Part shown: piece after piece, positions 1 to 10,786 of the stretch
Layout: every line of letters begins with the position of its first letter
Numbering within the stretch: the first letter of the stretch is position 1
Source of the DNA: Atopsyche davidsoni
Lineage: Eukaryota; Arthropoda; Insecta; Trichoptera; Hydrobiosidae
Direction of reading: 5' to 3'
Assembly (NCBI GenBank): GCA_022113835.1
Contig: JAILWY010000019.1
Location: forward strand, 434,001 to 498,000
DNA length: 64,000 nt
Notes under the pieces: generated by a model
Databases searched by the model: none
Told to the model about the DNA's origin: nothing
Seen by the model: only the letters and a program-made list of their open reading frames with translations
Position numbers and translations under genes: made by a program

Positions 1-501
1 AAACTACAAAAGTCTAGTTTCAATATTAAGAACAGTTTTTGTTTGAATGCATTTATTCGAATTATTATTTTTTAAATATTATAGAGGAGTAGTAAATACA
101 CATTGAAAATGAAAAGCACACATGATGCTCGATATATTTACATAATATAAAAAAAATATATATTTAGCAGGATGAATGACAACTACGCGTTTGCAGGTTT
201 TCTAGGGATTTCATATTCTAGGAAAGTTCATATTTTCGGGTTATACTTTTCTATTTCCACCTTTAGGGTTATATTTAAATGGGTCTATTTTAAAATAGAT
301 ATTGAAGTATGTATGATAAACATTATATTATAAGGCATACTTTCTACATTAACCTAAATTAAATAAAGCTGGTATTAACGCCTTAAATTACTTGGTGATA
401 ATGGATTCGTTCCCCTTTTCAAAACATAACAGGATGGCTGTTCGCGCAATTGCAATTTACTGGCTAAACACCTAATACAATCAAATATCTAATATCAGGT
501 G

Positions 502-504
<3 letters not shown>

Positions 505-546
<42 letters not shown>

Positions 547-582
547 TTATATTTATATATTTATGTGTGTGTGTGTGTGTTT
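505..582. repeat. (TA)n and (GT)n microsatellites
   Basis: A run of about 19 TA dinucleotides at 505-543 is followed, after a short TTTA-rich spacer, by a GT run at about 564-580. This is a compound simple repeat in non-coding DNA, probably intronic to the minus-strand gene whose first exon lies at 1030-1123. No coding signal is seen around it. Confidence 0.9.
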
Positions 583-1029
583 GTATGTGTGAGTGTTTCT
601 GTGTGTAATAAAAATATTCCACAACGACGGAAAATAAAAAAAAGTAGCACAACCTAGCCAAATGTGTAGAAACTGCATCTACAAAAAATGAAATATGTAA
701 AAACCCTAGCCGAATATGAAAGTTATTTCAACAAATAGTGATTTATAATATATAAATATAACAATTTATTTGTATTAATATTTATTGATAATTTTCCTGA
801 AACTATATTAGACTTCAACTCACGGTCGACGTACAAACCTCGCAAGGTGTTTTTTTTTTTTATTATTCTGCTAGATGCGTATATCTTTCCTAATAATAAA
901 TAAATATAATTCCATGGGAATTAGGTCAAATCCTTTACGATACTAATGTAATTTTTAAGAGAATTTGATATATATATATATTACAGAGTACATGCTACGG
1001 GAAATGAAAGATCATTAAATTAATCTTAC

Positions 1030-1123
1030 CTTGGGTCTCGGCATTTCCAAAAAATCCAACAAGAAAAACAGCGATCACTAGTGGACACAGTTCAATGTTC
1101 CTGGCGCCGCGTTTTCCAAACAT
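1030..1123 (-). CDS. First coding exon (signal peptide) of an unidentified secreted or membrane protein
   Basis: Read on the minus strand, an ATG at 1123-1121 opens 31 codons starting MFGKRGARNIELC, then a hydrophobic core of about 14 residues (PLVIAVFLVGFFG) and NAETQ. The exon stops in phase 1 at a consensus donor (CAAG followed by GTAAGA, 1029-1024). A charged N-terminus, hydrophobic core and small residues before ETQ are what a cleavable signal peptide looks like, with cleavage probably after NA. The rest of the gene must lie beyond position 1. The GC-rich stretch on its 5' side (1240-1560) fits a promoter or 5' UTR. The family cannot be named from so short a piece. The exon call is inference from start, open frame, signal-peptide shape and donor together. 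Confidence 0.6.
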
Positions 1124-1239
1124 TTTCCACGAGATGCGTCAGTCAATACATTAGGGAAAACGATGCTGAGAATAACACACTATATGCACTCACTCCGTGA
1201 AAACCGCACGATCTGACATATTTTTTCGTGAAGGGCTTC

Positions 1240-1570
1240 AATTGTTTTTGTGAAATTTTCAACGTCTTCGAAATTCGAATCGGCCGGGGATGGGTACGAA
1301 GTCGGCGGCGCGTCCCCGCACAGTGCTGGTGCCGGCGCGTTTCTTTTGCAACTGAGCACCGGCGGCCCGGCCTGAGACGGGCGCGCGGAGACCGCTCCCC
1401 ACCAACTCACCTTTCACCGTTATGCTTTTAATAGCCGTGGGCTAGAGTCGAGCGAGGCTGGGCGAGATCGGCCACGAGCCGCGAGCGGTGACATTTAACA
1501 CCGACAACTATTCCCCCGGCCCGTTGCCCACTCTCTCCCCCAGCGCCGCAAAACAGAGCAGCCGAAACTC
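1240..1570 (-). promoter_or_regulatory. GC-rich, CpG-rich promoter-like stretch
   Basis: In a window that is otherwise strongly AT-rich, 1240-1570 is markedly GC-rich with many CG dinucleotides (for example 1281-1400). It lies directly upstream, on the minus strand, of the signal-peptide exon at 1030-1123. It is probably the 5' UTR or core promoter of that gene. No TATA box is recognisable. Short open frames here on both strands have no supporting features and are not called. Confidence 0.45.
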
Positions 1571-1942
1571 ACCCCCTCCGGTCACCTCATAGAATCGAAG
1601 CGAGTAGCTAAATAAATATTCAATATTTTTTAGTACAGTGCGGTCAAACATCCGGTCAAATGTTAAAAAAATAAAAACGTTTTGTAAATTGATTATAAAA
1701 AACAGCAAACTTCAAAAGTGCAAACAAAGCTTGATTCCTTTTTAGTAGGATTAACTTCAGCTCTTTAGCACTTCACGACGATTGTTCGAAGACAATTAAA
1801 TATATATATATATTTTTTTTTATTTATATCTAAATATATACAGTGTATTATTTTAAACCTATTTTTATATAACGGATTTTCGGCTTTAACGAACACCCCC
1901 TCCCCCCAATTGGTCCGCCATATCGAGGTTTTACTTTACTTG

Positions 1943-2092
1943 GTTGAATTCCATTTTAACATTTTAAATATAATAAAATACTTGAGTGATTCTTCCACGT
2001 GTCAATTTTTATTGGTGTCCAGTTTCTGCAACCTTTCACGTTGGCATTATCAACTCAGTTTGATAATGCCAAAGTGAAAGGTTGTATTGTTG
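1943..2092. repeat. Fold-back MITE, copy 1 (degraded)
   Basis: The central part is an inverted repeat: CAACCTTTCACGTTGGCATT (2030-2049) is answered by AATGCCAAAGTGAAAGGTTG (2065-2084). The left flank (TTGAATTCCATTTTAA, TGAGTGATT..CCAC) matches the left arm of the complete copy at 34929-35125. The distal right arm is missing. No protein is encoded. This is one of three copies of the same palindromic family in the window. Confidence 0.8.
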
Positions 2093-3464
2093 TTGTTTTA
2101 ATTATTATACGTATTCGAATAACTTATATTTATCAGTCGTCAGCACCTGTTATCAAATTCATGGTAAAACTCTAAAAATGATCAGACATCATCATAACCC
2201 AATAATAATAAACAATCAATCATACAGTAAATATACTTTTTTTGTATTATATAATATCGCATTTTATTATTTATACGCAATAAGTTGTTTAAAACTTAGT
2301 ACTGTATTTATTGCAATTAAAAAAACTAATTTAGATTACATCAATGCAAAAAATATCTGGTTCTTATATTTTAAGAATAAAACACATTAATAGCTAATAT
2401 ATTTTTACTAAATTAAATTTAAAATTTAAGCACGTCAATTTCTGAAACCAAAATCAATAATTGTGAAATCTATGAAAGCTTTTTGTTATATTTTGAGAGA
2501 ACAAATAACCTAGTGATATAAACAACCGGAAAGTCATTTTAAAATATTAACTTTGTTTTTTTAAATGTTTTTTGAATATGCAATGAAATATTAGATTGAA
2601 AATTCCCACCCGTTTCCTTTTTTTTTTTTTTTTAATTCTGATTGTTATTATTTACTAACAATCGGATTGTATTTTTGTATTAAACAATAAAAGAAAAATG
2701 TTTTTAGAGCACACAGGCTTTAATTGTTTAATAAAGTTCTACGTCTCTAAGTATGTTTAAATGAAAACTTGTTTAAAAGTATTTAAAATTTTGTTTAGAT
2801 TATTTTTTTAACAAATTAGTAACAAACCAGGAAGCGAAATTCATAACCAGGAAAAGAAATGGCTGTATGACAAATAAACCAGCCTCGTAGTTCAATGGAT
2901 CGAAGTAATTGCGACATTTATGAGAGGCCTTGGTTTTGAATCCTGGATAAGTCCAACAATAATACTTTTTTTATTTTATAGACTTGTAAATTCCTCCTCA
3001 CTTAAAAAATATTACTTTTCTGATTTATATTTTCCTCTTTCAGTCTATTTCGTATTTCTTTAATTTCGGAATTTTCTTAGTTTAGAAAATGACGGAAACT
3101 GAAAAACACAAACAGCACACTTTGCTGAAACTTTTTTTAATTTACCGCTTCTCTGAAAAACATATTTGTTTTTTTACAATATTAGGACCCATAAAAAAAT
3201 ATGAATAGTAATGAAAATATAATGAAATAAATATATATATTTATTTCATTATATTAATAGTACAATCTGCTTGAAAAGAAGGCTCGGTAAACTACGAAAA
3301 AAATATTTATAAATGTACCGCTGTAATGTAATGCAACGCTGCCATCTATGCTTTTAAAATGAAAATATTTATTTACAGTGCTTCCGGTTTTTTTATCCAG
3401 GATTACATTGACTTATTTTAAGTAACTTTCGTTAAATTTTTGCAATAAAAAATAATTATACAAT
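2093..3464. other. Non-coding AT-rich interval
   Basis: No gene is recognised between the MITE copy and the piggyBac remnant. It holds a weak tRNA-like sequence (2881-2950) and a perfect 40-bp AT palindrome (3216-3255), listed separately. The one longer open frame here (2082-2390) is low-complexity and AT-driven with no recognisable domain. Confidence 0.6.
2881..2955 (+). repeat. tRNA-like fragment, possible SINE head
   Basis: GCCTCGTAGTTCAATGGATC resembles the acceptor and D-arm of a tRNA, including a box A-like TAGTTCAATGG. About 40 bp later, GGTTTTGAATCC resembles box B. The anticodon arm does not fold well and no intact cloverleaf is seen, so this is more likely a degenerate tRNA-derived SINE head than a working tRNA gene. 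Confidence 0.35.
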
Positions 3465-3477
3465 TTAACCCTTTGCA

Positions 3478-3565
3478 CTCGAGAGGTGCGGATTCCGCAC
3501 CACACGATGTAATGCCGCAACTCGAGAGGTGCGGATTCCGCACCAATTTGCTTGGTGCGGAAATT
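3478..3565. repeat. Subterminal direct repeats with internal palindrome
   Basis: A 25-bp unit at 3478-3502 is repeated exactly at 3521-3545. Each contains the palindrome GGTGCGGATTCCGCACC, and a partial third GGTGCGGA follows at 3554. They sit just inside the left end of the piggyBac remnant, where such elements carry transposase-binding repeats. Confidence 0.8.
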
Positions 3566-3996
3566 CGATGTGCGGTGATAACTATTTATGGTTTTTTATC
3601 TGGTGATTTCTTGTTTATGTTTATGTGATCTTGTTCTTTAAAGTTCGTTACTAAGCACTGCCCATATAATTTTACAAAGATCATGTTATCCCCCTTTCAA
3701 ACTACGCTAGAATTTCTTATCCAAGATTAGTGCGGCACCATAAAGCGAACTGCATTTTTGGTCTCAGTTTGACCTTAACAGCCATGGCAAAATGACTAGA
3801 CGTGTACCTAATCAACCCATATATTTTTTGCTTGTACTTCTTATCGTAATCATTCATTTGAGGGTCCTTATTTGCTTAAACTTATATTGCACTGAAGAAT
3901 AGACTTTTTTCTCCCTCACAATATCAATAACCTTTCCATTCACTTATCGTACCATTATTTTGTTTGCTTTATAATATATAATAATATTATGATAAT

Positions 3997-4365
3997 GTGT
4001 ATCTCACTAAACAGCTGAGAGGAGAACAGCCGCTTAATCACTTGCGGTATATGAAAACCTTAGTTCGGCAATTGACTGGAGATTTTCGTCAGACACGTGC
4101 TAGAGCTTCACTTCAACCTGCGATTCCGAAAATCCGCCTAAGTGGAAGGCTGCATAACATTCTAACAGGAGTTAGGAAGGATTACAAAGTCTGTTCTCAA
4201 AAAAATAAACCCGGCAAAAGACATCAAACGACATACTTTTGTGATACTTGTCCCGAAAAGCCGGGCATGCATCTCGGCAATTGTTACATGAAATATCATA
4301 CAAAGCAAAATTACAAAGACTTATGTTTACGAACCTATCTTCGTAAAGATGTAAATATACATTAA
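3997..4365 (+). pseudogene. piggyBac transposase, C-terminal remnant
   Basis: The open frame ends in a cysteine-rich segment of the kind found at the C-terminus of piggyBac transposases: KVCS, then a basic stretch GKRHQTTYFCDTCPEKPG, MHLGNC and YMKYHT. Cysteine pairs (CS...C, CDTC) followed by C and YH match the zinc-binding tail of PGBD-like proteins. The preceding residues (RLSGRLHNILTG) also match that family. The catalytic DDE core is absent, so the protein could not transpose DNA. It lies 3' within the TTAA-bounded element at 3465-4507, in the expected orientation. Confidence 0.8.
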
Positions 4366-4507
4366 ATATTAAAATTAAAAAAATTATGTGTCAATTTGTG
4401 TGTGTGAACATTTTAAGTTAGAGGTAAAAAATTCACCGAAAGTTATACGAAACGCTTCGAGTTGCTGATTAGTCCGCGCGGAAACGGTCTCGAGCGCAAA
4501 GGGTTAA

Positions 4508-5730
4508 TAAATGTATTATCATCTTATATATTTTTTGAATCGTGATCATGAAATGATAGTACTTCAAATAATTAAGGTTAGAAAAAACTAATACATTTTT
4601 TAAGTGCTGAGGTATAAAAGATTTTTCACATATTTTTATTTTTCAGTGATTTTTAAATTTTTACACATTAATTGTCGTTAACATAACATAATCAATAATG
4701 CTGCCATTCGCGGGAAGTATGAATAAAATTAATAACTTTTTTTGTACTGGCAGCACTTTAGCAGTTTGACATTGACAGCTTTAGAGCTGATCAGTCTATT
4801 TTTGCTTGCGATCCCGGGTAATGTTTTTATCAAGTTTTCTTATTATTTGTTAATATAAATTATTTTTTACCTTCATATAAACGCCTTATAACACTTATTT
4901 AAATTAAAATAGTTTTTTTTAGAGATGTAGCATAAAATGTCTTGTTATTTAATTAAAAATAAATGCGTATTTTTATGATGGTATAAAATGAAACCTGTTT
5001 AATTAAAAAAAAAAAACAAGATTCTAATGAAATCATGTGTCATTTTGCCAGCTTTGATAAAAAAAACTTACTACCTGCATCATACTGTCAATGTAGCACA
5101 TATCCTTCAAAATCAATAAAGTCGTTCATTGTGTTATATTTACATACTTATGTATGCATTTATAGTCACCCTAGTTATCATTAGATCAACGCAATTTGAG
5201 TTCATTATACCAAATGATATTTATATAACAAGCAGCCAATGTTAGCAGTGATTTGTTTGCTGATAGTTTGCTTTATATTTTTAAAATACCCAAGTAATGT
5301 TTTACTCTCATTTAGCAGGATAATATAATTATCAATTTTATTTAATATCTATGCTAATATTTGAATTCATAAGATGTGTTTGTTTTATCTATTTGCTGTG
5401 CTTAATTTGTTATCAGCAGGTTTATATAAACACTAGTAATAATTGCTTGTAATTCTGGATCTTAAGTTTAGATCCGTGGTTTGATATTTAAAATAATTGT
5501 GATGTGAATATGTTACTTATAAGTTAAATTTATCATGACTTATTAATTTATAAAACTTCGCAGTACTTTTTTTATTAATTAATCTACATTTTGTTGTCAT
5601 TGCGCCGCGCCTCATCCCTTGTGTTAATCATTTGCTTTACTTGACATTTTCATTTTCTGTGTCTTGTGTTAATGCTGTATTTAATAAATGTATAAGTGCA
5701 AGCATAATTTATAACATATTTTTGTTTCAG
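4508..5730. other. Upstream region of SLC66A3, no coding gene
   Basis: AT-rich sequence. Around 4788-4818 there is TCAGTC, an arthropod-type initiator match, followed by GATCCCGG and GTAATG, a plausible donor. This could be a non-coding first exon of SLC66A3 splicing to the acceptor at 5729-5730, but that is only inference. Nothing else is recognised. Confidence 0.35.
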
Positions 5731-5812
5731 AAAATAGCCATTTTCGGATCAAACTAATCAGAATTAGAGTTATCGCCATAAGACTCACAAGAGTCTTAAA
5801 CAAATAATTAAG
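5731..5812 (+). other. SLC66A3: 5' UTR exon part of SLC66A3
   Basis: A strong acceptor (TTTTTGTTTCAG, ending at 5730) precedes the ATG at 5813 by 82 bp with no upstream ATG, so the start codon's exon probably has its 5' UTR joined to an upstream exon. The site is seen in the sequence; the partner donor is not established. Confidence 0.55.
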
Positions 5813-7170
5813 ATGGCAAGCGACATACTGCACATCATATCAGACTTGTTGAGCATTATCACAATTGGATCATGTCTCATTTTAAAGGTCCCACAAATAA
5901 TGACACTGTACCGAATGAAATCAGCCCAGGGGATGAATTTAAAAGGACTCGGCTTAGAGCTCTTCAGGTTGTTTATTTTAAATATTAAAATACATATTTT
6001 TCTACACCTAATTGTTTGTTTCTGCAATTCGTTGAACGAATTGCAGAATCAGTTATAATTGCTATTTATAGCTATTATTCTATAGACCTTTGTCAATTGA
6101 TTCAAGGTGAATTCATTTTATGGAAGTTACAATATTATTTTTCGTTTCAGCTACACTACTATGTTTTTATATAACTATTGCAATGCATACAATCTCTTGT
6201 CGTACATGGAGTACCCTATTATACTTGCCCAAGAGCTGGTTTTAATATTCCTGGTTTTGAAGTATAAGAATTTACTTGAAGATAGAAATTTGCAAATTCT
6301 TATCATTGCTTATTTTACCATCTTTTTTCTATTTATTGCAAATATTCTAACTGCATCAATGCTGACATTCATTGTGGTAAATATTATTTGATATAAATAG
6401 TTTATTTTAGTATTGAATGACTTAACATTAAATTATTAAATTTAAACATGATAATTTTTTTAGCCCTTCTGTACACCAATCAGCGCATCCAGCAAGGTAG
6501 TATTTCTGTATGAAATACTAAGTTCTAAAAATGCCGATTCAGTCTCACTTTTGACCTGGTTTATTTCTGCTTTCACAAATTCAAGTAAGTAAAAATTCAC
6601 TTGTCTTGATTATAATTTATGTAATTAATCATGCTCTTATCAATTTATGTTTTTCACTTGAGATAAAAACTTCTTACTTAAGAGGAATCCACACAGAACT
6701 CATATTAATAGCATTTTTATTATGCCATAAAATGTAACAGTTGTGCAAAGTAAATTTGAAAATCAAACATAAATTTCAAGCGGTACAGGAAAATCTAACC
6801 TAACATTTGATCAAAGTAGAAATAATATACCTCGAATAATTCGTCCATATTAAAATATTTACTTAATTTTAAAAAGTTTTTTTCATTGTTATTTTATCAG
6901 ATATTATTGAAAAAAAATTGTTATCACAATTGTAATTATATTCTATCAAAATATAAAGAAAGTTGGATAATAATATCCTATGATTACTTAAATAAATGTA
7001 TTTTCCTAAAGTTCTTAATAATGTGATGCTTTTTTTCAGCTCGCATATTCACAGTATTAGTGGAATCTGGCGACCTCAACTTGTTATTCAACTTCTCGGT
7101 GTCTACCTTTTTGAGCTCTTCCATTCTCGGTGCCGCCTGGTTTTACAAGAAGAAGGCTAGAACTGATTAA
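5813..7170 (+). CDS. SLC66A3: SLC66A3 (PQLC3), PQ-loop repeat membrane protein
   Basis: Four coding exons, 5813-5967, 6151-6376, 6464-6584 and 7040-7170, join in frame to 210 aa; all introns are GT-AG. The product is a small multi-pass membrane protein with the PQ-loop in the first helical bundle (KVPQI, PQ at residues 27-28) followed by SAQGMNLKGLGLEL. Later segments, MEYPIILAQE and PISASSK...LTWFISAFTNSTRI, match vertebrate SLC66A3/PQLC3 (YLEYPILIAQD, FISAASK). As in that family the second repeat lacks a PQ pair. PQ-loop proteins are seven-helix transporters related to cystinosin and SWEETs; the substrate of SLC66A3 is not established. The length is close to the mammalian protein (about 200 aa). 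The start follows AATTAAG and begins MASDIL. Confidence 0.92.
6021..6047. repeat. Perfect inverted repeat in SLC66A3 intron 1
   Basis: TCTGCAATTCGTT is followed after a single G by its exact reverse complement, giving 13-bp arms. It lies 54 bp after the intron 1 donor. No other copy is seen in the window. Confidence 0.85.
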
Positions 7171-10100
7171 ATTATCATACTTTTACACTTATGTCAGTTC
7201 TTTTTCATATGATAAAAAATGAATTGAACCAAACAATTATCTGCTGAAAATACAAATTTTATGTATTTCCCACACATTTTTCAATCATATAATGATAATT
7301 TTCTTATTTCCTCATTTTGGGCTGTGTTTAAACCACTTTGAATTTTTATTACCGGGCAGATTTTATTAGGCATCTTACGATAACTACCAACGGAATGATA
7401 AAAAATATATCAGACGGCCATTACTCTTTTGGATTTGTCGAGAAACACTGCTTATATTACAATTTTTTTTACTAATCAACTTAATTCTATACTGTTCTTA
7501 GTTAAGCATTTGCATACAAGGCAAATGTAAATTTTATATCTTTCTTATTCTGAGACTTGCATAAAAAAGTTGCTAATTTTAGATTGGATATAAAAAAAAC
7601 ACTTAAATTCTCAGCGGGTATCACTTAAAATCTTGCAAAACGGTAATTAAAACCTTGCATGTCTTATTGATAGCAGTACCTATTTCTTTATACTCATTTT
7701 AAGTACATTTACATTTTTCATAAAACCTTTGTGCACAAATAATCATATAGATCAACTTTTTCAATATCCTTTATCTACAATACTCACTATAATTTTTACA
7801 ATCGTTATAACTCATTATTTTCCAACCCCCAATACCACTGTAGTAATACTCATACAATCATTTTTATTTTTGTTATTTTTTATTTTACAACATTCTAGGC
7901 TTGCTCAGTTTTGGGTTGTGAATTTTGCATAGAGTTTAAGCAAAAGTAATATGAATATTACAAATAATAAATACTGATTTATGGTATTTTAAAGATACTT
8001 GATAATAATTATAACTGTGTAAAACACAAAATATGGCAGCTCGTCCATGCAATCTACCTTCCATAAAACAAGATCTTTTGTGTTTAACATAGTAGATATA
8101 TTTCTATGATATATCTTATAAAGTTTTAATAAATACATACATGATAGTTTCTTGTTACCTTAACATATATCGGTAGTATATTGTGTCACTGTCACACTGA
8201 CTAATTTTAATAAAATAGTTTTAACCGTAAGCTTCTTTATTAATATGTAATATAAGCATCTTGGTCATAAGTAAATAATATGTTTTGTAAATCATAATAT
8301 TTGTTTAATAATTCTTATTATCTTTAAATATGTATCTACCACAATGTTTATATACTCTCCAGGCTACTTATTGTATCTTCAGGATAATTTTTGTGCATCT
8401 AATAAAATATGCAAATTGTACCTTAATGTTTTTAAAATAGATGAAACATGTAAAAAATTATGTGTATAATCATGTAGCAAATCAACAAATTATGTGTATT
8501 AAATATGTAACATCTATGTTTTAAGAATTACGGTAAACTGGGGGAACATTTGCAGGTTATTGACACATTTTAAACCAACCAAGTAAAAAATAATGGATAA
8601 AGGTAATATATAAAAATACTAACAAGACTTAATGACTATCCTTTCATATTTTTTAATTGTTAAGATATTCATGTCAAAAATTTGTTATTATAGTGTTCAT
8701 AATGTGAATTTTCTCGGTATCTTGATAACTGCTAAAACAAATTTAAGACAGTTTTTTGTTAATTTCAATTTTTAATTGCAATTGAAAAATTAACCAGGGT
8801 CAAAATTGTTTCCTAAATTATAAATTTACTGTTGTTTGCCTTGTGCCTGAATTGCCAGACTTCAGTCTGGTTTTCGTGGCATCGAGTTCTTTATCTCTCT
8901 CTCTCTATAATTTACTAAAAACTTTGACTATAATGAAAAAAAAAATTTAAATAATATATTTTGGGTTGTATAAATAAACTTGCTGAATAAAAATTAAAAG
9001 AATTTAGTAAAAATCTGAATTGATTCCAATTAAGAATTTCATAATTTTCACAATAACAATTGGACATTCCACTATCATTTTCATCATCTAATCATGAATG
9101 CTCTGTTAATACTACTAAGCCCTATCATTTATATAAACTATCTAAGGCGTTAATTATTCAGAGTGTTGTCTTATATTAAAAGCATATTTTTAAAATAAAT
9201 TAAAGTATTTGTTAGCCATGTCCAAGGACTGTTGCTTGTACGAGAGATATTGTTTCACAAAAATTATATGAAGAAGAAGTGCTTAGAATTTGCATCGTCC
9301 ACTACCTTTATGTTATTTTAAATGGTTAAACGTAGAGAAATCTTTTAAAAAGTGCTGAAAATATGCCAAAGGTGCTAAAGCTCCCCTAATTTACTCTTAC
9401 CTATAATGAAATATATTGATTAAGTAGACGTACATAAATAAGTAAAAAGTAATTTGTAGATGTAAAGTAAATTTAATTTAGATTTGTTTTTATTCTCAAT
9501 GCCTAATTTCTTGCCACTATCATGTGTATCATTTCTAAATCTGTGTAGTAACATACAATATCAGTAATTGTGTTTCTAGCTTATAAGCTAAGGTTATTAT
9601 TTTACTAAAATAATACCAATTACTGTTATCCTGATTAAAATAATAGAGCTTATATTTATTTTCCGTTGATCCAAAATTCGGAATTTTTTTAAGCTGCTTA
9701 GAAAAAAGAATGATCACAGTAAAAATAATGATGTCAATTATACTATGTTAAATGAGTATGTATGTACATGATCTGTGGGATTCTTGGATATTTTTGAAAA
9801 TATTTTTTTACAAAAATTTTATATTTACTTTTTGAAGTTATTTACAATAGTACATATGGTACGCCAAATCTGTCGTGATGCTCTACACCCGAACAATGAT
9901 GATGTATTCAAATAATTGATATTTTATATACATATAGAAAATTTGTTTTTATATAAATAATTGAGTGCACTATAAAATCTCATTTTGTTATTGTTTTTAT
10001 TATTATTATATTATTTTACAATGTTATAAATTCTTTTTTAAAATATTTTATTGCTTGTTTTAATTTTATTTAAAATATTTACCATGTTAGTGTGTGTTTA

Positions 10101-10690
10101 GCACTTTATGTATAACTATAAATATCTAATAAATACCGTAACATAAATACTCAATGCCATGGTTTTAATTCATTTTAAATCTGCCGTCATAAATTGAAAG
10201 AATATCAACCAACCTGGAGCTGATATTACTGATGTCAGTGACAAAAAAATATAAAATGTTATAATGTGACTTAAATTTGCAAATACATTATTTAATGAAT
10301 TATCTCAAAGGTTTTACTAAATAAGATATTTTAAAACCAATATAAATTTTTCATTAATAGTCATCTTCAAAAGATTACATTTCAACATCAAGCATCATTA
10401 TCGTTTTTCAAATCTATGCAGTATTTTTTTTTTTTTAATTATTATTTATATAATAAATTACGATTTTATGAGTAAGTTGTGTAATAAAAGGTAAACATTA
10501 ACTGTTCGAGAAAAAAAAAATGAAAACCGGAGCCAAAAGCCTACCAATGTCATTTTTTCGTTGTTTTCAGTATAAAACCATTTATTTTATTTTATTTTTA
10601 AAATAATATTAGTTTTAATTAGGATAAATTTTTTAATTATTTTTGGCTCACGTAGAAAAACAAATGCTATATCAGAAGACATTCTTCAAG
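7171..10690. other. Intergenic/3' region, no gene recognised
   Basis: About 3.5 kb of AT-rich DNA between SLC66A3 and the laminin gene. It presumably includes the SLC66A3 3' UTR; AATAAA-type signals are frequent simply because of base composition, so no end can be fixed. The open frames at 7729-7932 and 9535-9717 are low-complexity and resemble nothing I know. Confidence 0.6.
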
Positions 10691-10786
10691 CCTCGCCGGC
10701 AGCTGGGAGGGGTGGGGGAGAGGGGCTTCAGCAGACGAGTAGAGTGAGAACGGAGTCAGTGCAGATCCGACAGTGCACGCGTGAAC
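10690..10786 (+). promoter_or_regulatory. LanA: GC-rich 5' UTR / promoter of laminin alpha
   Basis: The base composition changes sharply at about 10690 to GC-rich sequence that runs up to the start codon. CGGAGTCAGTGCAG (10751-10764) contains TCAGT, the arthropod initiator consensus, so transcription may start about 30 bp before the ATG; this is inference. No TATA box is apparent at the expected distance from it. Confidence 0.4.

Larger units (their letters stand above)
3465..4507 (+). mobile_element. Decayed, internally deleted piggyBac-type transposon
   Basis: Both ends carry TTAA (3465-3468 and 4504-4507), the target site used by piggyBac elements. Inside them are terminal inverted repeats: left TTAACCCTTTGCACTCGAG, right (reverse complement) TTAACCCTTTGCGCTCGAG. 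The left subterminal region has a 25-bp direct repeat. At about 1.04 kb the element is less than half the usual length, and only the 3' end of a transposase gene survives (3997-4365). It is non-autonomous. Confidence 0.85.

Noticed and set aside
1180..1410. 76-aa minus-strand frame in the GC-rich stretch
   Set aside because: It lies upstream of the better-supported signal-peptide exon and has no recognisable domain; GC-rich DNA has few stops by chance.
7729..7932. 67-aa open frame, hydrophobic
   Set aside because: No domain, no splice partner and no start context; it looks like AT-rich 3' sequence of SLC66A3.
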